A stretch of 64,000 nucleotides of DNA from Blastobasis lacticolella. Its lineage: Eukaryota > Arthropoda > Insecta > Lepidoptera > Blastobasidae. Positions 23,561 to 32,112 of the stretch are shown piece by piece. How positions within the stretch are numbered: position 1 is the stretch's first letter; every line of letters begins with the position of its first letter. The stretch lies in assembly GCA_905147135.1 (NCBI GenBank), contig LR990045.1:12996173-13060172 (forward strand). Direction: 5' to 3'. Made by a program: the position numbers and the translations under genes. A model generated the notes under the pieces. That model did not search any database and was not told where the DNA came from. It was given only the letters and a program-made list of their open reading frames with translations.

Positions 23561-24596
23561 GGATATTGCAAGGATAACTGTGACTTGGCGCTACCTGGAC
23601 CAGTCGGATTCTTAATAAAATAGAGCACCTAATCGCTTGACAGTCCTGCATCGCTAGCACGATGGCAGATGTGCAAAAATGCAGGGCCCTCCGTTTCGGA
23701 ATTCTTCAAAGGTGACCTTTGTTCAGTAGTGGGTTTCCTATTTAGGTATGATGTTCCGTAGTATTAAGTAATTTACTTGAAGTATTTGTTGAGAGAAAAA
23801 GTTGCTGTAGAAGTGGCACAATAGTTAAATGAATGTCTACGACAATTAAAGGTTATAATGGAGCGAATACACTCACTAAAGGCACACTTAATAAAGAAGT
23901 GATCGATAAAATTGACAACAATACCCGCAAACAAACATTCCCACTTAATTACAGCCCAGGCAATTAAGGAAAGAGCGCCTCGCGCTGACATCTGTCACGA
24001 AATAATGACACATTAAAATTTAACGTCAAAAAAAAAAAAGAAACAGTGGCGACATCTCGTAATTCCGCCTTCTAATTATGTTTAATGTCCACAGTTATTT
24101 TTTCGAGTTTTTAATGCTGGTCAGCTATAAAAAGATAATCACGAAAATAATTGAAACGAAATAATAAAGGGGGCAGCTGGGGCAGAGGGGAGGGGGCGAT
24201 TAATGACAGCGGGGAGACTGGGCATAGTAGGCGCATTACGACCTAAATAATCAACATAATTACAGTTTTTACCCCGACCGACCCTTTCGCGCTCACTGCT
24301 TTGATGGAAAGACTGTCTGTTGCGTATGGTTAGCTATATCTGTGTAGCTATACCTACGAAAAGTTAAACAAATCGATTTTATTATTAGATTATTTTAGGT
24401 GCAAATTGACTTTAGATTATAGCCTGATAGACTAGATATATGATTACTATGCGCTAACTTCAATATCGAGGTAAAAACAAACATGACCGTGATTATTTCA
24501 AACCCGATATATTATTATGTGTCGATTGTTCTTTTGATTGTAAAATTCTGAGACCGGTCTCTACGCGAACAATACTACTTTTCTACACGTGAAAAA
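23561..24596. other. Noncoding DNA
   Basis: Nothing recognised. The patch at 24170-24300 is GC-rich (GGGGCAGAGGGGAGGGGGCG) and is followed by AATAATCAACATAATTACAG, a texture seen in other candidate regulatory stretches of this window. Confidence 0.45.
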
Positions 24597-24846
24597 TCTA
24601 TACCTAGGATAAAACATCCCGGCGTCTATCCCTATGTATGTATCTATGTACGCTTAGATCTTTTAAACTACGCAACGGATTTTAATGCGGTTTTCAACAA
24701 TAGACAAAGTGATTCAAGAGGAAGGTTTATGGGCAAGAAACAAAAGGGTGAGTAGGTGTAGGGTACGACTAGGGTAGGCGTAGAACTACACGTAAGTAGG
24801 GTAGGGTAGGGGAAAGTCGCCACGCGAACGAAGTCGCGCCGTTTAG
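24597..24846 (+). mobile_element. Short non-autonomous Helitron, copy 2
   Basis: The element begins TCTATACCTAGGATAAAAC directly after an A and carries the shared blocks CGCTTAGATCTTTTAAACT, CGCAACGGATTTTAATGCGG and AGTGATTCAAGAGGAAGGTT. Its 3' hairpin is intact: CGCGA (24823-24827), a 6-base loop, and TCGCG (24834-24838). The terminus is degraded, with TTTAG instead of CTAG. Confidence 0.7.
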
Positions 24847-25230
24847 TTCTTGATAAATTAGATAGTTTATAAATCTCAGAATGTCTACCTAGCAACAAAG
24901 AATGTATGAGGTCAGTCAATACATCTGGATCAAAACACTTTTCGTAAGTTCCTACTTGAGTACGCCTAAAACAAGAAAAGTACCTAATCAAGGCGCGCTA
25001 CCTACGCAACTGTATTTATAGATAAGTATAATCCCAAGATTAACATCGACAGATGTATAAATAAGATTGATATGGATATAAATAGGCATAAAATAAATTA
25101 AAGCAAACCCTTCTGCCAAAGAATCAGTATATAATTAGAGATAATGAGACGCTATTCAGATGTCCGTCTGGAGTTCTTTGTGACAACGATGTACGAATCA
25201 ACGCTGACGCATCAGTTGTATCTACCTACT
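24847..25230. other. AT-rich noncoding DNA
   Basis: Nothing recognised. The minus frame 24668-24991 mostly overlaps the Helitron and is a chance frame. Confidence 0.55.
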
Positions 25231-25350
25231 GTCTGGCAAGAAAGTCGTCAAGCTGTCCATAAATTTTCCAGAAGTACTCAGTTTGACAGAATTTCATTGT
25301 TGCAAGAGCAGTAGTGCCAGTAGTTCCTTTTCACGACTTTCTTGCCAGAC
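25231..25350. mobile_element. 120-bp inverted-repeat element (MITE-like)
   Basis: Perfect 18-bp terminal inverted repeats bound the segment: GTCTGGCAAGAAAGTCGT at 25231-25248 and ACGACTTTCTTGCCAGAC at 25333-25350. The interior is non-palindromic and noncoding. No target-site duplication is obvious, so the superfamily is open. Only one copy occurs in the window. Confidence 0.65.
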
Positions 25351-26281
25351 TGTAACTAGGTTCCTACTTGCTTGACATTCTTAATGCCTACACATAATAT
25401 TTGTAGTTCGAATTATAAATAAAAATTTAAACTAGGTAATATGGTAAAGATATATTTTTTTGTATAATATTTGAATGTTATTTGTGGCTAGCAGTTCCCC
25501 ATTATTTTCATCCGCGCACAGTTCGGCAGCGAATTGAACGCCGCCATCATGAAAGCAGGGACCAACCGCAGATCGAGTAAATCAAATATAAGCAGTTTAG
25601 AAAAGTAGCGAGTGAAAAACGCAAATTTTTTTTTCTTACTTTTTAGGAGTCATTGATGGCCCAATGCAGGGCAAAGGCCTCTCTCCCATTTTTCCACGTA
25701 GACCTATTTGTGTTAGATTTATATTTGAATATAAATCCTTAATATCATTTAAAGGCAAAAACGAAATGACAAAAAGAATTAGTTTCGTTAGTAGCGATAC
25801 TAGCGATGTAAAGTACCTAAGGTACGTTTTAATAAAAAAAGAGACTAAAGTAGAGCACGATGACCATAAGTAGGTTTAATATATCCACAGTTTTAATAAA
25901 CATAGAATCATCTTTATTGATCATATGATTTCTGATGATTTTTATTTATCTACAATCGTACTAAGCATTGTTGTACTCTACATTTATCTTTTTTTATTGA
26001 AACCTTAAGTGTGTTTCTACAAAACTAATTACTTTTATAGTTTAAAAACTCCATGGTAATTCGCGGTTGCCGTATCCACGCAAATCTGGTTTTCGCCAAT
26101 CCGAGGAGCCATCTTTCACGACTGAGGGAGAAAGGGACTCCGAATAATCAGCTTTAATTCGACAAAATGATTCTACTACATTTTATTTCTTCTAACCAAT
26201 AAATGCAGCTTTTTTTAAAACTTTAATTATGTTGTGGCTTGTTATAGTGTTATAGGAATAATAATTGTTAACATTTAGCCC
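25351..26281. other. Noncoding DNA
   Basis: Nothing recognised beyond AT-rich sequence. The plus frame at 25664-25873 contains no motif. Confidence 0.55.
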
Positions 26282-26385
26282 GGCTTGCACCAAATTTTTA
26301 AACACTTTCAAGATGGACGTTTAACGTCATTTTGTATGAAATGTTGTGTTTATCTTAAATGCGTTTAGGAATTTGGTGAAAGCTG
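26282..26385. mobile_element. MITE-like element with CACCAAATT inverted ends
   Basis: The left end GGCTTGCACCAAATTTTTAA (from 26282) pairs with the right end GTTTAGGAATTTGGTGAAAG (from 26363) at about 18 of 22 positions. The element is about 104 bp and noncoding. The CACCAA/TTGGTG termini resemble those at 43576-43706, suggesting one widespread family. Confidence 0.5.
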
Positions 26386-27077
26386 TCCTTAAAGTTTTAA
26401 CAGTGGTGGGCAACTAATATTATTTTTTGTACAAGTTTGGTATGGATAATAATTTTACTCTTGCCAAAATTGTGTCTTGTTCTGTCCTTACTATAATACC
26501 TATAATTTAAACGGATTAAAATGTACCCATATCTAATAATATTACATATTATGACTAAAGCACTTATCTGGCCTCATTAAAGTTAAGCAAAAAGCAATGA
26601 ACGAAAAGTTTCCAAACACTTGTATTAAAATAAAGTATAAAGTGTATAAATAATACTACAGGTCTTGAAATTACTAGGGTCTTGCAATACCAAAACGGTA
26701 GGATATGGTGCGATGACGTCACATCATCACGGTGTAACTACGTTAATAGAAAACTAGCAAACATTTGAATTGTGCGTGACAATGATAACGCCAAAGTAGC
26801 GTACAGTAACACAAAAGAGAAACTATACTGTAAATAAGTTATCAAAAAAAAAATTTTTTTTCATTATAAAGTTGTATCGCGAACTACTATAATGCCTACT
26901 CCTCAAGACCATTCCAAAGAGCACAAACACGATGGCGTTATCTTATTGCGTTTACCCAATTTCAGCTCAATTGAAGACCGTGAAGTGGGTAAAATTAAGC
27001 TTGCAAGATTTGCCCCGAACATATTACCTACACACGTTTTATCCGTTACAAACATGGCAAGTTAAACGAAAGCTCGT
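26386..27077. other. AT-rich noncoding DNA
   Basis: Nothing recognised. The frame 26932-27174 runs into the SINE and is a chance frame. Confidence 0.55.
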
Positions 27078-27088
27078 AAAAAGACACA

Positions 27089-27430
27089 GAGCGTCGGTGG
27101 CCGAGCGGTTAGAGTATCCGACTCGTAAGCCAGAGGTCCCGGGTTCGAATCCCGCTCCGGCCATGTACCAATGACTGTTTTCTAAGTTATGTAAATTAGT
27201 TGAATACTAACCGATGCTCTTACGGTGAGGGAAAATATCGTGATGAAACCTACACATTCAGGCGACTGGATGTGTAACCATGATCCAATCTGGTCAGGTT
27301 TCCCTGCCCAGATGGCAGTCGCTCCACTTTAATTACCTGACCTGCCAAATCCTGGATCATGGTCAAGGCGGACCCCGGGCCCTCGTGCGCGAGAGCGCAA
27401 CCGGGACATTAACGCCAAGATGATGATGAA
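27089..27430 (+). mobile_element. tRNA-derived SINE (SINE-A), complete copy
   Basis: The head is tRNA-like: TGGCCGAGCGGTTAGAG serves as an RNA polymerase III A box and GGTTCGAATCC is a perfect B box. A CGT triplet sits at the anticodon-loop position, but the stems are poor, so this is not a working tRNA. The body follows (ACCGATGCTCTTACGGTGAG, CCATGATCCAATCTGGTCAG). The 3' end, CGGACCCCGGGCCCTCGTGC through GCGCAACCGGGACATTAACG and a (GAT)n tail, is shared with the RTE LINE ending at 37058. Flanking 9-bp direct repeats AAAAAGACA (27078-27086 and 27429-27437) mark the insertion. It is the best-preserved copy in the window and would be mobilised by LINE proteins. Confidence 0.85.
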
Positions 27431-27437
27431 AAAGACA

Positions 27438-28090
27438 ACTGACGTCCCCCACAGTCATTACCATCGTTATAGTGATCAATGGTTTCGCCTTTCTCTCTTG
27501 AAACACTATGCAGTAGTGCTATTTCACCCCCTTTGCAATGGAAGGAACCTCCCATAGTGATATAATTAAACATGAAAATCTGGCCCCTTTCCTAATGTAG
27601 CGTTCTAATAAATTAACAAATGCAGGTATATGTCTGAAAACTGTATACTTTGTGTCCAATTGAGTGTACAACACAATTTATCCGAATCCATGGCAATAAT
27701 ACAAATTACAAGCCCAATGAAACGAACCGCGCAAAGCGGCACGGCAACCCTGGGGAACCCTAAAAAAAGCAAAAATACAAACGCAAGCCAACGCCAAGTT
27801 CTAATTAAAATGATTAACTTAATGGTCTTAGTCATTAGCGATTTTAATTCGGAATAGTCTATTTTTTTCTCGTCCGTTGAAATTATAAGTCTGCTACCAT
27901 TTTACGATTGGCACGAAGCTATTTATTTTTCTGTGTTCTTTTTACGAGCTATTGTAATGTGAAATTTTTGCATTGTTCCAGCTGTAATAACGTTATGAGA
28001 CGCGACTGTTTACATGTAAAACACTTGTGAGTACTTCTCAGTTAAGAAGCGACAAAAATAGACGGTATGTATGATTCTGAGTACACTATA
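27438..28090. other. Noncoding DNA
   Basis: Nothing recognised. Opposite-strand frames at 27605-27857 cover the same segment and have no motifs. Confidence 0.5.
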
Positions 28091-28208
28091 ATTCCCGATC
28101 ATTCCCGTTGTCCCCCAAATCTATCTATATCTCTCACACTCGTCGCAACTTTCCACAAGTGTGAAAGAGATAGGTAGATTTGGGGGACAACGGGAACGAT
28201 TGGTAATC
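28091..28208. mobile_element. Foldback hairpin element, 50-bp arms
   Basis: The left arm (28091-28140) and right arm (28159-28208) are complementary at about 44 of 50 positions around an 18-bp loop. The core GTTGTCCCCCAAATCTA is perfectly mirrored as TAGATTTGGGGGACAAC. It codes for nothing. It may be a foldback MITE; a transcript would fold into a long hairpin able to feed small-RNA pathways, but arm length exceeds that of a usual animal microRNA precursor. Confidence 0.7.
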
Positions 28209-29176
28209 TATTTTGAAGTTCTGAAATGGAAAGGATCACACGTCATCACAAAACGTCGTCTTTCTATGATATGTGGTATTCTAGTAGGTAAGTATTTAGC
28301 CTACACGCATTCTGGTCAAGCATAAGTTGGTGTGTCCATGTGGGATTGTGTCTGCTTGAAAATGTGCCCAATTGAAAGTGTGTCCATACGAAACTAAATC
28401 ATATTTTGTTACTGTACTAACCTTTGAGCTATACCTATTTATAAGTAGGCAGTTGAGTAAGCATAATATGCTTACATATTATATATTATGCACTAAGTAC
28501 ATATTATGTACTGAAGATAAACCCTCTCTAGTAGCATATCTTGTCAATTAGAATTAAAAGGTTTTTTTTAATGATATCCCCAAACGCTATAAGTGTGGTA
28601 ATGAGGTTATTTATTGTGTGTGTATGTTTTAATTACTTATTTATTTATATAGATTTAATCAACAACAAGCCATAACAGTCCACTGTTCGACTTAAGTCCC
28701 CTCCATATCAGAGACTCAAGTCCAGACATATTTAGTGCAAGCCAAAGATATATCTCATCCGACGACTTTTATACAAGATTTCAACTTTTATAATAATTAA
28801 ATTTTTATTCCTTTCAACTGAGTTTGTATTTACCCGTAATAAAAACTGAACGCAATGCAGTAAAAATAATTGCAAATGTATTATAATATAACGAAACAAC
28901 TACATCGCATAAGTGGATACCAACTTCCTTCTTTATAATTATATTTTGCAACTCGTTTTATTTTATATCATTATCGAGGTTCGCAAATGAGTCATTAATT
29001 AGTACATAATTAAGTTTCAGCGTAAACAACACCTAATTAGTAGACTCGCAAAGAGTATGAAAATGTTTTCAACAGAGGGGACTTTTCGTAAGACTTACGT
29101 GGATGCAGTTTTTGAACCATCTACTATTTACGTGTGTTTTAATCGTCAATCACCACTCTTAATGTAAGTCCCTAAT
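28209..29176. other. AT-rich noncoding DNA
   Basis: Nothing recognised. Small palindromes (AAGCATAATATGCTT near 28458) occur in an AT-rich stretch. Confidence 0.5.
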
Positions 29177-29309
29177 GCGCTCGCCTTATTGACAACAGTC
29201 ATGTGACCATGGTCTTGCGACGGGCGGTTATGAGGTCTCCTGTTGATCAGGCGATGTCCGTCGTACGACCATGGCCGTCGTCATTGACGTTGCCAATTGG
29301 GACAGCGCC
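29177..29309. mobile_element. Palindromic MITE-like element, copy 1
   Basis: The element begins GCGCTCGCCTTATTGACAAC and ends GCCAATTGGGACAGCGCC, the inverse of the left end of the copy at 30237 (GGCGCTGTCCTAATTGGC). Subterminal arms TGTGACCATGGTCTTGCGA and CGTACGACCATGGCCG are inverted. It is noncoding and shares orientation with its partner about 1 kb away. Confidence 0.6.
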
Positions 29310-29676
29310 TAACCTATTATTGCTCATAGAAAGAGGTCCATTTTCCTAAGGTCCAGCTTTCCAAACGGCGTGGCATTATTTATTCCATGAGCAATACATT
29401 CCACTTTGATCATACGCTCTGAATGATATAGGGTCCTACTCTAAGGGTGCTGTAATCGACGCATTACACTGCAGTTATGCGCATTTAACCACTGGCAGCT
29501 GTTCTGCGCAGATCGTGACTCCATCTAGACTAGACAGACCGTCCTACACTGCGTATGCCTAAATGTGGAATACGTTTACCATACCGTTATCGGTACTACG
29601 ACAAATGTGACCAGCCCACTGCCCCTTTAGCTTGCAAGTTCTCTGAGCTATATCGATAACTTTTGTTCATTGACGA

Positions 29677-29922
29677 CCTGAGTGGTTCAATGGTCTGCCA
29701 CGCAAGAGGTCCCGGGTTCGATTCCCGGCCGGGCAGAATTTGAAATGATGAATTTTAATTTCTGTTACGGGTCTGGGTGTTCTATGTTTAATAAATATGT
29801 ATTTAAAAGTATTTAAGTAGTATATCAGTTATCTAGCACCCATAGCACAAGCTTTGCTTAGTTTGAGGCTAGATGGCGCTGTGTGAATTTGTCCACGAAT
29901 ATTTATTCATTATTATTATTTA
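29677..29922 (+). mobile_element. tRNA-derived SINE (SINE-B)
   Basis: The head CCTGAGTGGTTCAATGG and B box GGTTCGATTCC are tRNA-like. The body includes CTGGGTGTTCTATGTTTAAT, ATCAGTTATCTAGCACCCAT, CACAAGCTTTGCTTAG and GGCTAGATGGCGCTGTGTG, and the tail is (ATT)n. Imperfect direct repeats TTCATTGACGA (29666-29676) and TTCACTGTCGA (29923-29933), 9 of 11 identical, are consistent with retroposition. The body is unrelated to SINE-A and is a type common in Lepidoptera. Confidence 0.75.
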
Positions 29923-29933
29923 TTCACTGTCGA

Positions 29934-30236
29934 AAAACTTCGTTCCATTTCGGGTACCGGACGTGTGTATGTGAAATATGCTGACCTTAAGATACATGGT
30001 TGCTTGTGTTAACTACTATTGTACTACCAACATTATATTTATTGTATAACAACTTGGAATACGAAAATACTATAATTCGGCATTGTTGTTTGGCGACAGA
30101 AATGGAGGCGTCGGCGTCGGTAATTACTCTTAATAAACTCCTACTATTCACTGAAAGAGGTAGTGTAGATAATACTTAGAAGATACCTAAATGTCATCTG
30201 CACCCAAGCTTAGAGGTTGTGCCTTTTCCAGCCTTG
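29934..30236. other. AT-rich noncoding DNA
   Basis: Nothing recognised between SINE-B and the second palindromic element. Confidence 0.55.
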
Positions 30237-30358
30237 GGCGCTGTCCTAATTGGCAACAGTCGTGTGACCATGGTCGTGCGAATGGGTTTCGCGGTTTCCT
30301 ATTGGTCGGGCGACGTCCGTCGTACGACCATGGTCGCACCAATTAGGACCTTGGTGCT
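30237..30358. mobile_element. Palindromic MITE-like element, copy 2
   Basis: The left end GGCGCTGTCCTAATTGGCAA is mirrored by CCAATTAGGAC near 30339-30349. Inner arms TGTGACCATGGTCGTGCG and CGTACGACCATGGTCGCA are inverted. It aligns in the same orientation with the copy at 29177-29309 across its length (CAACAGTC, ACCATGGTC and CGTCCGTCGTACGACCATGG). Confidence 0.6.
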
Positions 30359-30475
30359 GATAACCAACAGTTGATAAGAGAGATCATACCTAAGAGAGTA
30401 AGCAGGTATAATTTCAAAGACGTATTGAGTTCATTCGGCATTATGCATATCTACTATTTTCACAACTAAGTTGCC

Positions 30476-30930
30476 TCATCATCATCGCCCACTGCTGGGC
30501 ATAGGCCTCCCCCAGAGACCTCCACAAAGGCCGGTCCTGCGCTTTCCGCATCCAACTGGCACCTGCGATCCTTACCAGGTCGTCGGTCCACCTTGTAGGA
30601 CCCACGCTGCGTCTTCCGGTACGTGGTCGCCACTCGAGAACTTTACCGCCCCATCGGCCATCTGTTCTTCGAGCTATGTGCCCTGCCAACTGCCACTTCA
30701 GTCTTGCAATCCTTAGAGCTATGGGCTTGGTTTGCTTGCGGATCTCCTCATTTCTGATTCGATCGCGTAAAGAAACTCCGAGCATAGCTCTTTTAATTGC
30801 CCTTTGGGTAACAGTGAGCTTTCTTATAAGGCCCACAGTGAGCGGCCACGTTTCAGTTCCGTAAGTCATCACTGGCATTTAAGTAGTAGTAATTTAATTT
30901 AAGAACTCCATATTGCCTCCACCGCTTCTT
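30476..30930 (-). pseudogene. RTE LINE ORF2 C-terminal region
   Basis: The minus strand encodes MPVMTYGTETWPLTVGLIRK, TVTQRAIKRAMLGVSLRDRI and RIARLKWQLAGHIAR, then WTDDLVRIAGASWMRKAQ and WRSLGEAYAQQW, all standard C-terminal motifs of RTE-clade ORF2. Between the preceding block (SQLPQCL) and PVMTYG, an extra stretch containing in-frame stops (about 30872-30920) replaces the usual short linker. The open frame therefore appears to start with MPVM by accident. Reading runs off the (GAT)n tail into flanking DNA. Confidence 0.8.
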
Positions 30931-31049
30931 AGACACTGCGGTAATTGAGACGAAAATATGTGGCGTAGCTTCCCGAACGCTGCCCAACCGAGTTGGATTC
31001 GTCGATTGACCTCTTTCTCGAAATTTGACCTACCTAGCTGGACTATTTG

Positions 31050-31788
31050 TTCTAGGTATGTATAGTCGTCAACAACTTCAAGTGGAGTGCCTCCAACAAT
31101 ACTGGAGTAGGCACAACATGGACATTCGACATAATTTTCGTCTTGTCTATGTTTATTTTAAGACCTACTTGTTGAGAGGCACTGCAGAGGTCATCGAGCA
31201 TTTTGTCCAAGTCTGCCTGGGTTTCAGCCATGACTACGATATCGTCAGCAAATCTGAGATGAGTGAGGTACTCGCCGTTAATATTGATGCCAAGTCCGTC
31301 CCAGTCCAGAAGCCTAAATATATCCTCCAGTGCAGCGGTGAACAACTTCGGTGATATGACATCATCTTGTCTAACACCTCGTGTGCTCTTATCCTGGAGA
31401 CCAACTGACATCGTGGCGTTTTCGTACAAACACTTCAGTGCTTCGATATATCGATAGACAATTTGGCACCGCTGTAGCGACTGGAGCACCGCCCAAGTTT
31501 CGATCGAATCGAAGGCTTTCTCATAGTCCACAAACGTCAAGCATAATGGCTGGTTATACTCTTCGGTCTATGGTACTAAAACCTTTTCGGAATCCGGGAG
31601 ACATCATGTTCGGGAGACGATTCGTAATTACTCTCGAAAACAGCTTATACACATAGGTCAGCAGCGATATTGGTCTGAAGTTCTTCAAGAGAGCCTTATC
31701 ACCTTTCTTGAAGAACAATACCACTATGCTTCTGTGCCATGCTTCCGGCGTTTTTCCCTCGAGGATGACGGAATTTGAACAGCTTCTG
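31050..31788 (-). pseudogene. RTE LINE reverse-transcriptase region (broken)
   Basis: Minus-strand reading starts at the truncation with EGKTPEAWHRSIVVLFFKKG and NFRPISLLTYVYKLFSRV, conserved early reverse-transcriptase blocks. It reaches GFRKGFSTID and then jumps by a small internal deletion, with a frame change, to EEYNQPLCLTFVDYEKAFDS (motif A, VDYEKAFDS). Next come GVRQDDVISPKLFTAAL (motif B; the usual GD/GC-QG core appears as RQDD) and LRFADDIVVMAE, the FADD form of the catalytic YxDD box, followed by GLKINIDKTKIM. The motif order is normal for RTE ORF2. The deletion and frame break make it inactive. It belongs to the same insertion as the C-terminal part at 30476-30880. Confidence 0.85.
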
Positions 31789-31989
31789 AACTATGATGCC
31801 TATTTGAACCAAATATTTTACAAGAATTTGTAAACCGATAATTTGTGTTTAAATAGGTACTACCTATAAATGTAGAGTTCAAGTTGTTTGTACTTAAGTA
31901 TTTTTTTTATTCCTTTCAGTCTTTACTCGTATCCAGACTATTTTGGAAGGCGATGAATATGAATGTGGACGAATATTTAAGTAGAGGCC

Positions 31990-32112
31990 TATGTGAATAA
32001 TGACATGCGGGCGAAAGGAGTGCGTATAGTGAAGACGAGTGATATAGTTGAATGGAAGAAAGATATATATATTGTGCCGACCCCACCTAAGATGATGATG
32101 ACTTTATATGAT
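31990..32112 (+). repeat. RTE-type LINE 3' tail
   Basis: Translation gives NNDMRAKGVRIVKTSDIVEW and KKDIY, followed in the next frame by ADPT and a stop, then ATGATGATG. This matches the usual RTE end 'DMR.KGV...D...WKK.TYCADP' with a (GAT/ATG)n tail. One frameshift separates the two blocks. It lies about 190 bp from the other RTE insertion but in the opposite orientation, so it is a separate event. Upstream limits are unclear. Confidence 0.6.

Larger units (their letters stand above)
30464..31800 (-). mobile_element. 5'-truncated RTE-type LINE with TSDs
   Basis: The element body is 30476-31788. Imperfect 12-bp direct repeats flank it: AACTAAGTTGCC (30464-30475) and AACTATGATGCC (31789-31800), 10 of 12 identical. 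The minus strand encodes reverse-transcriptase and C-terminal blocks described in the two pseudogene entries and ends in a short (GAT)n tail. The N-terminal endonuclease and the start of the reverse transcriptase are missing through 5' truncation, as is typical of target-primed insertion. Confidence 0.8.

Noticed and set aside
27092..27165. tRNA gene in SINE-A head
   Set aside because: A and B boxes are present, but acceptor and anticodon stems do not pair, the sequence continues into a repeated SINE body, and other copies share the same head.
28091..28208. microRNA gene
   Set aside because: Arms of 50 bp with few bulges are longer than usual animal precursors; a foldback element or siRNA-type hairpin fits better without expression data.
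29677..29745. tRNA gene in SINE-B head
   Set aside because: Good B box, but the cloverleaf is incomplete and flanking direct repeats enclose a longer retroposed unit.
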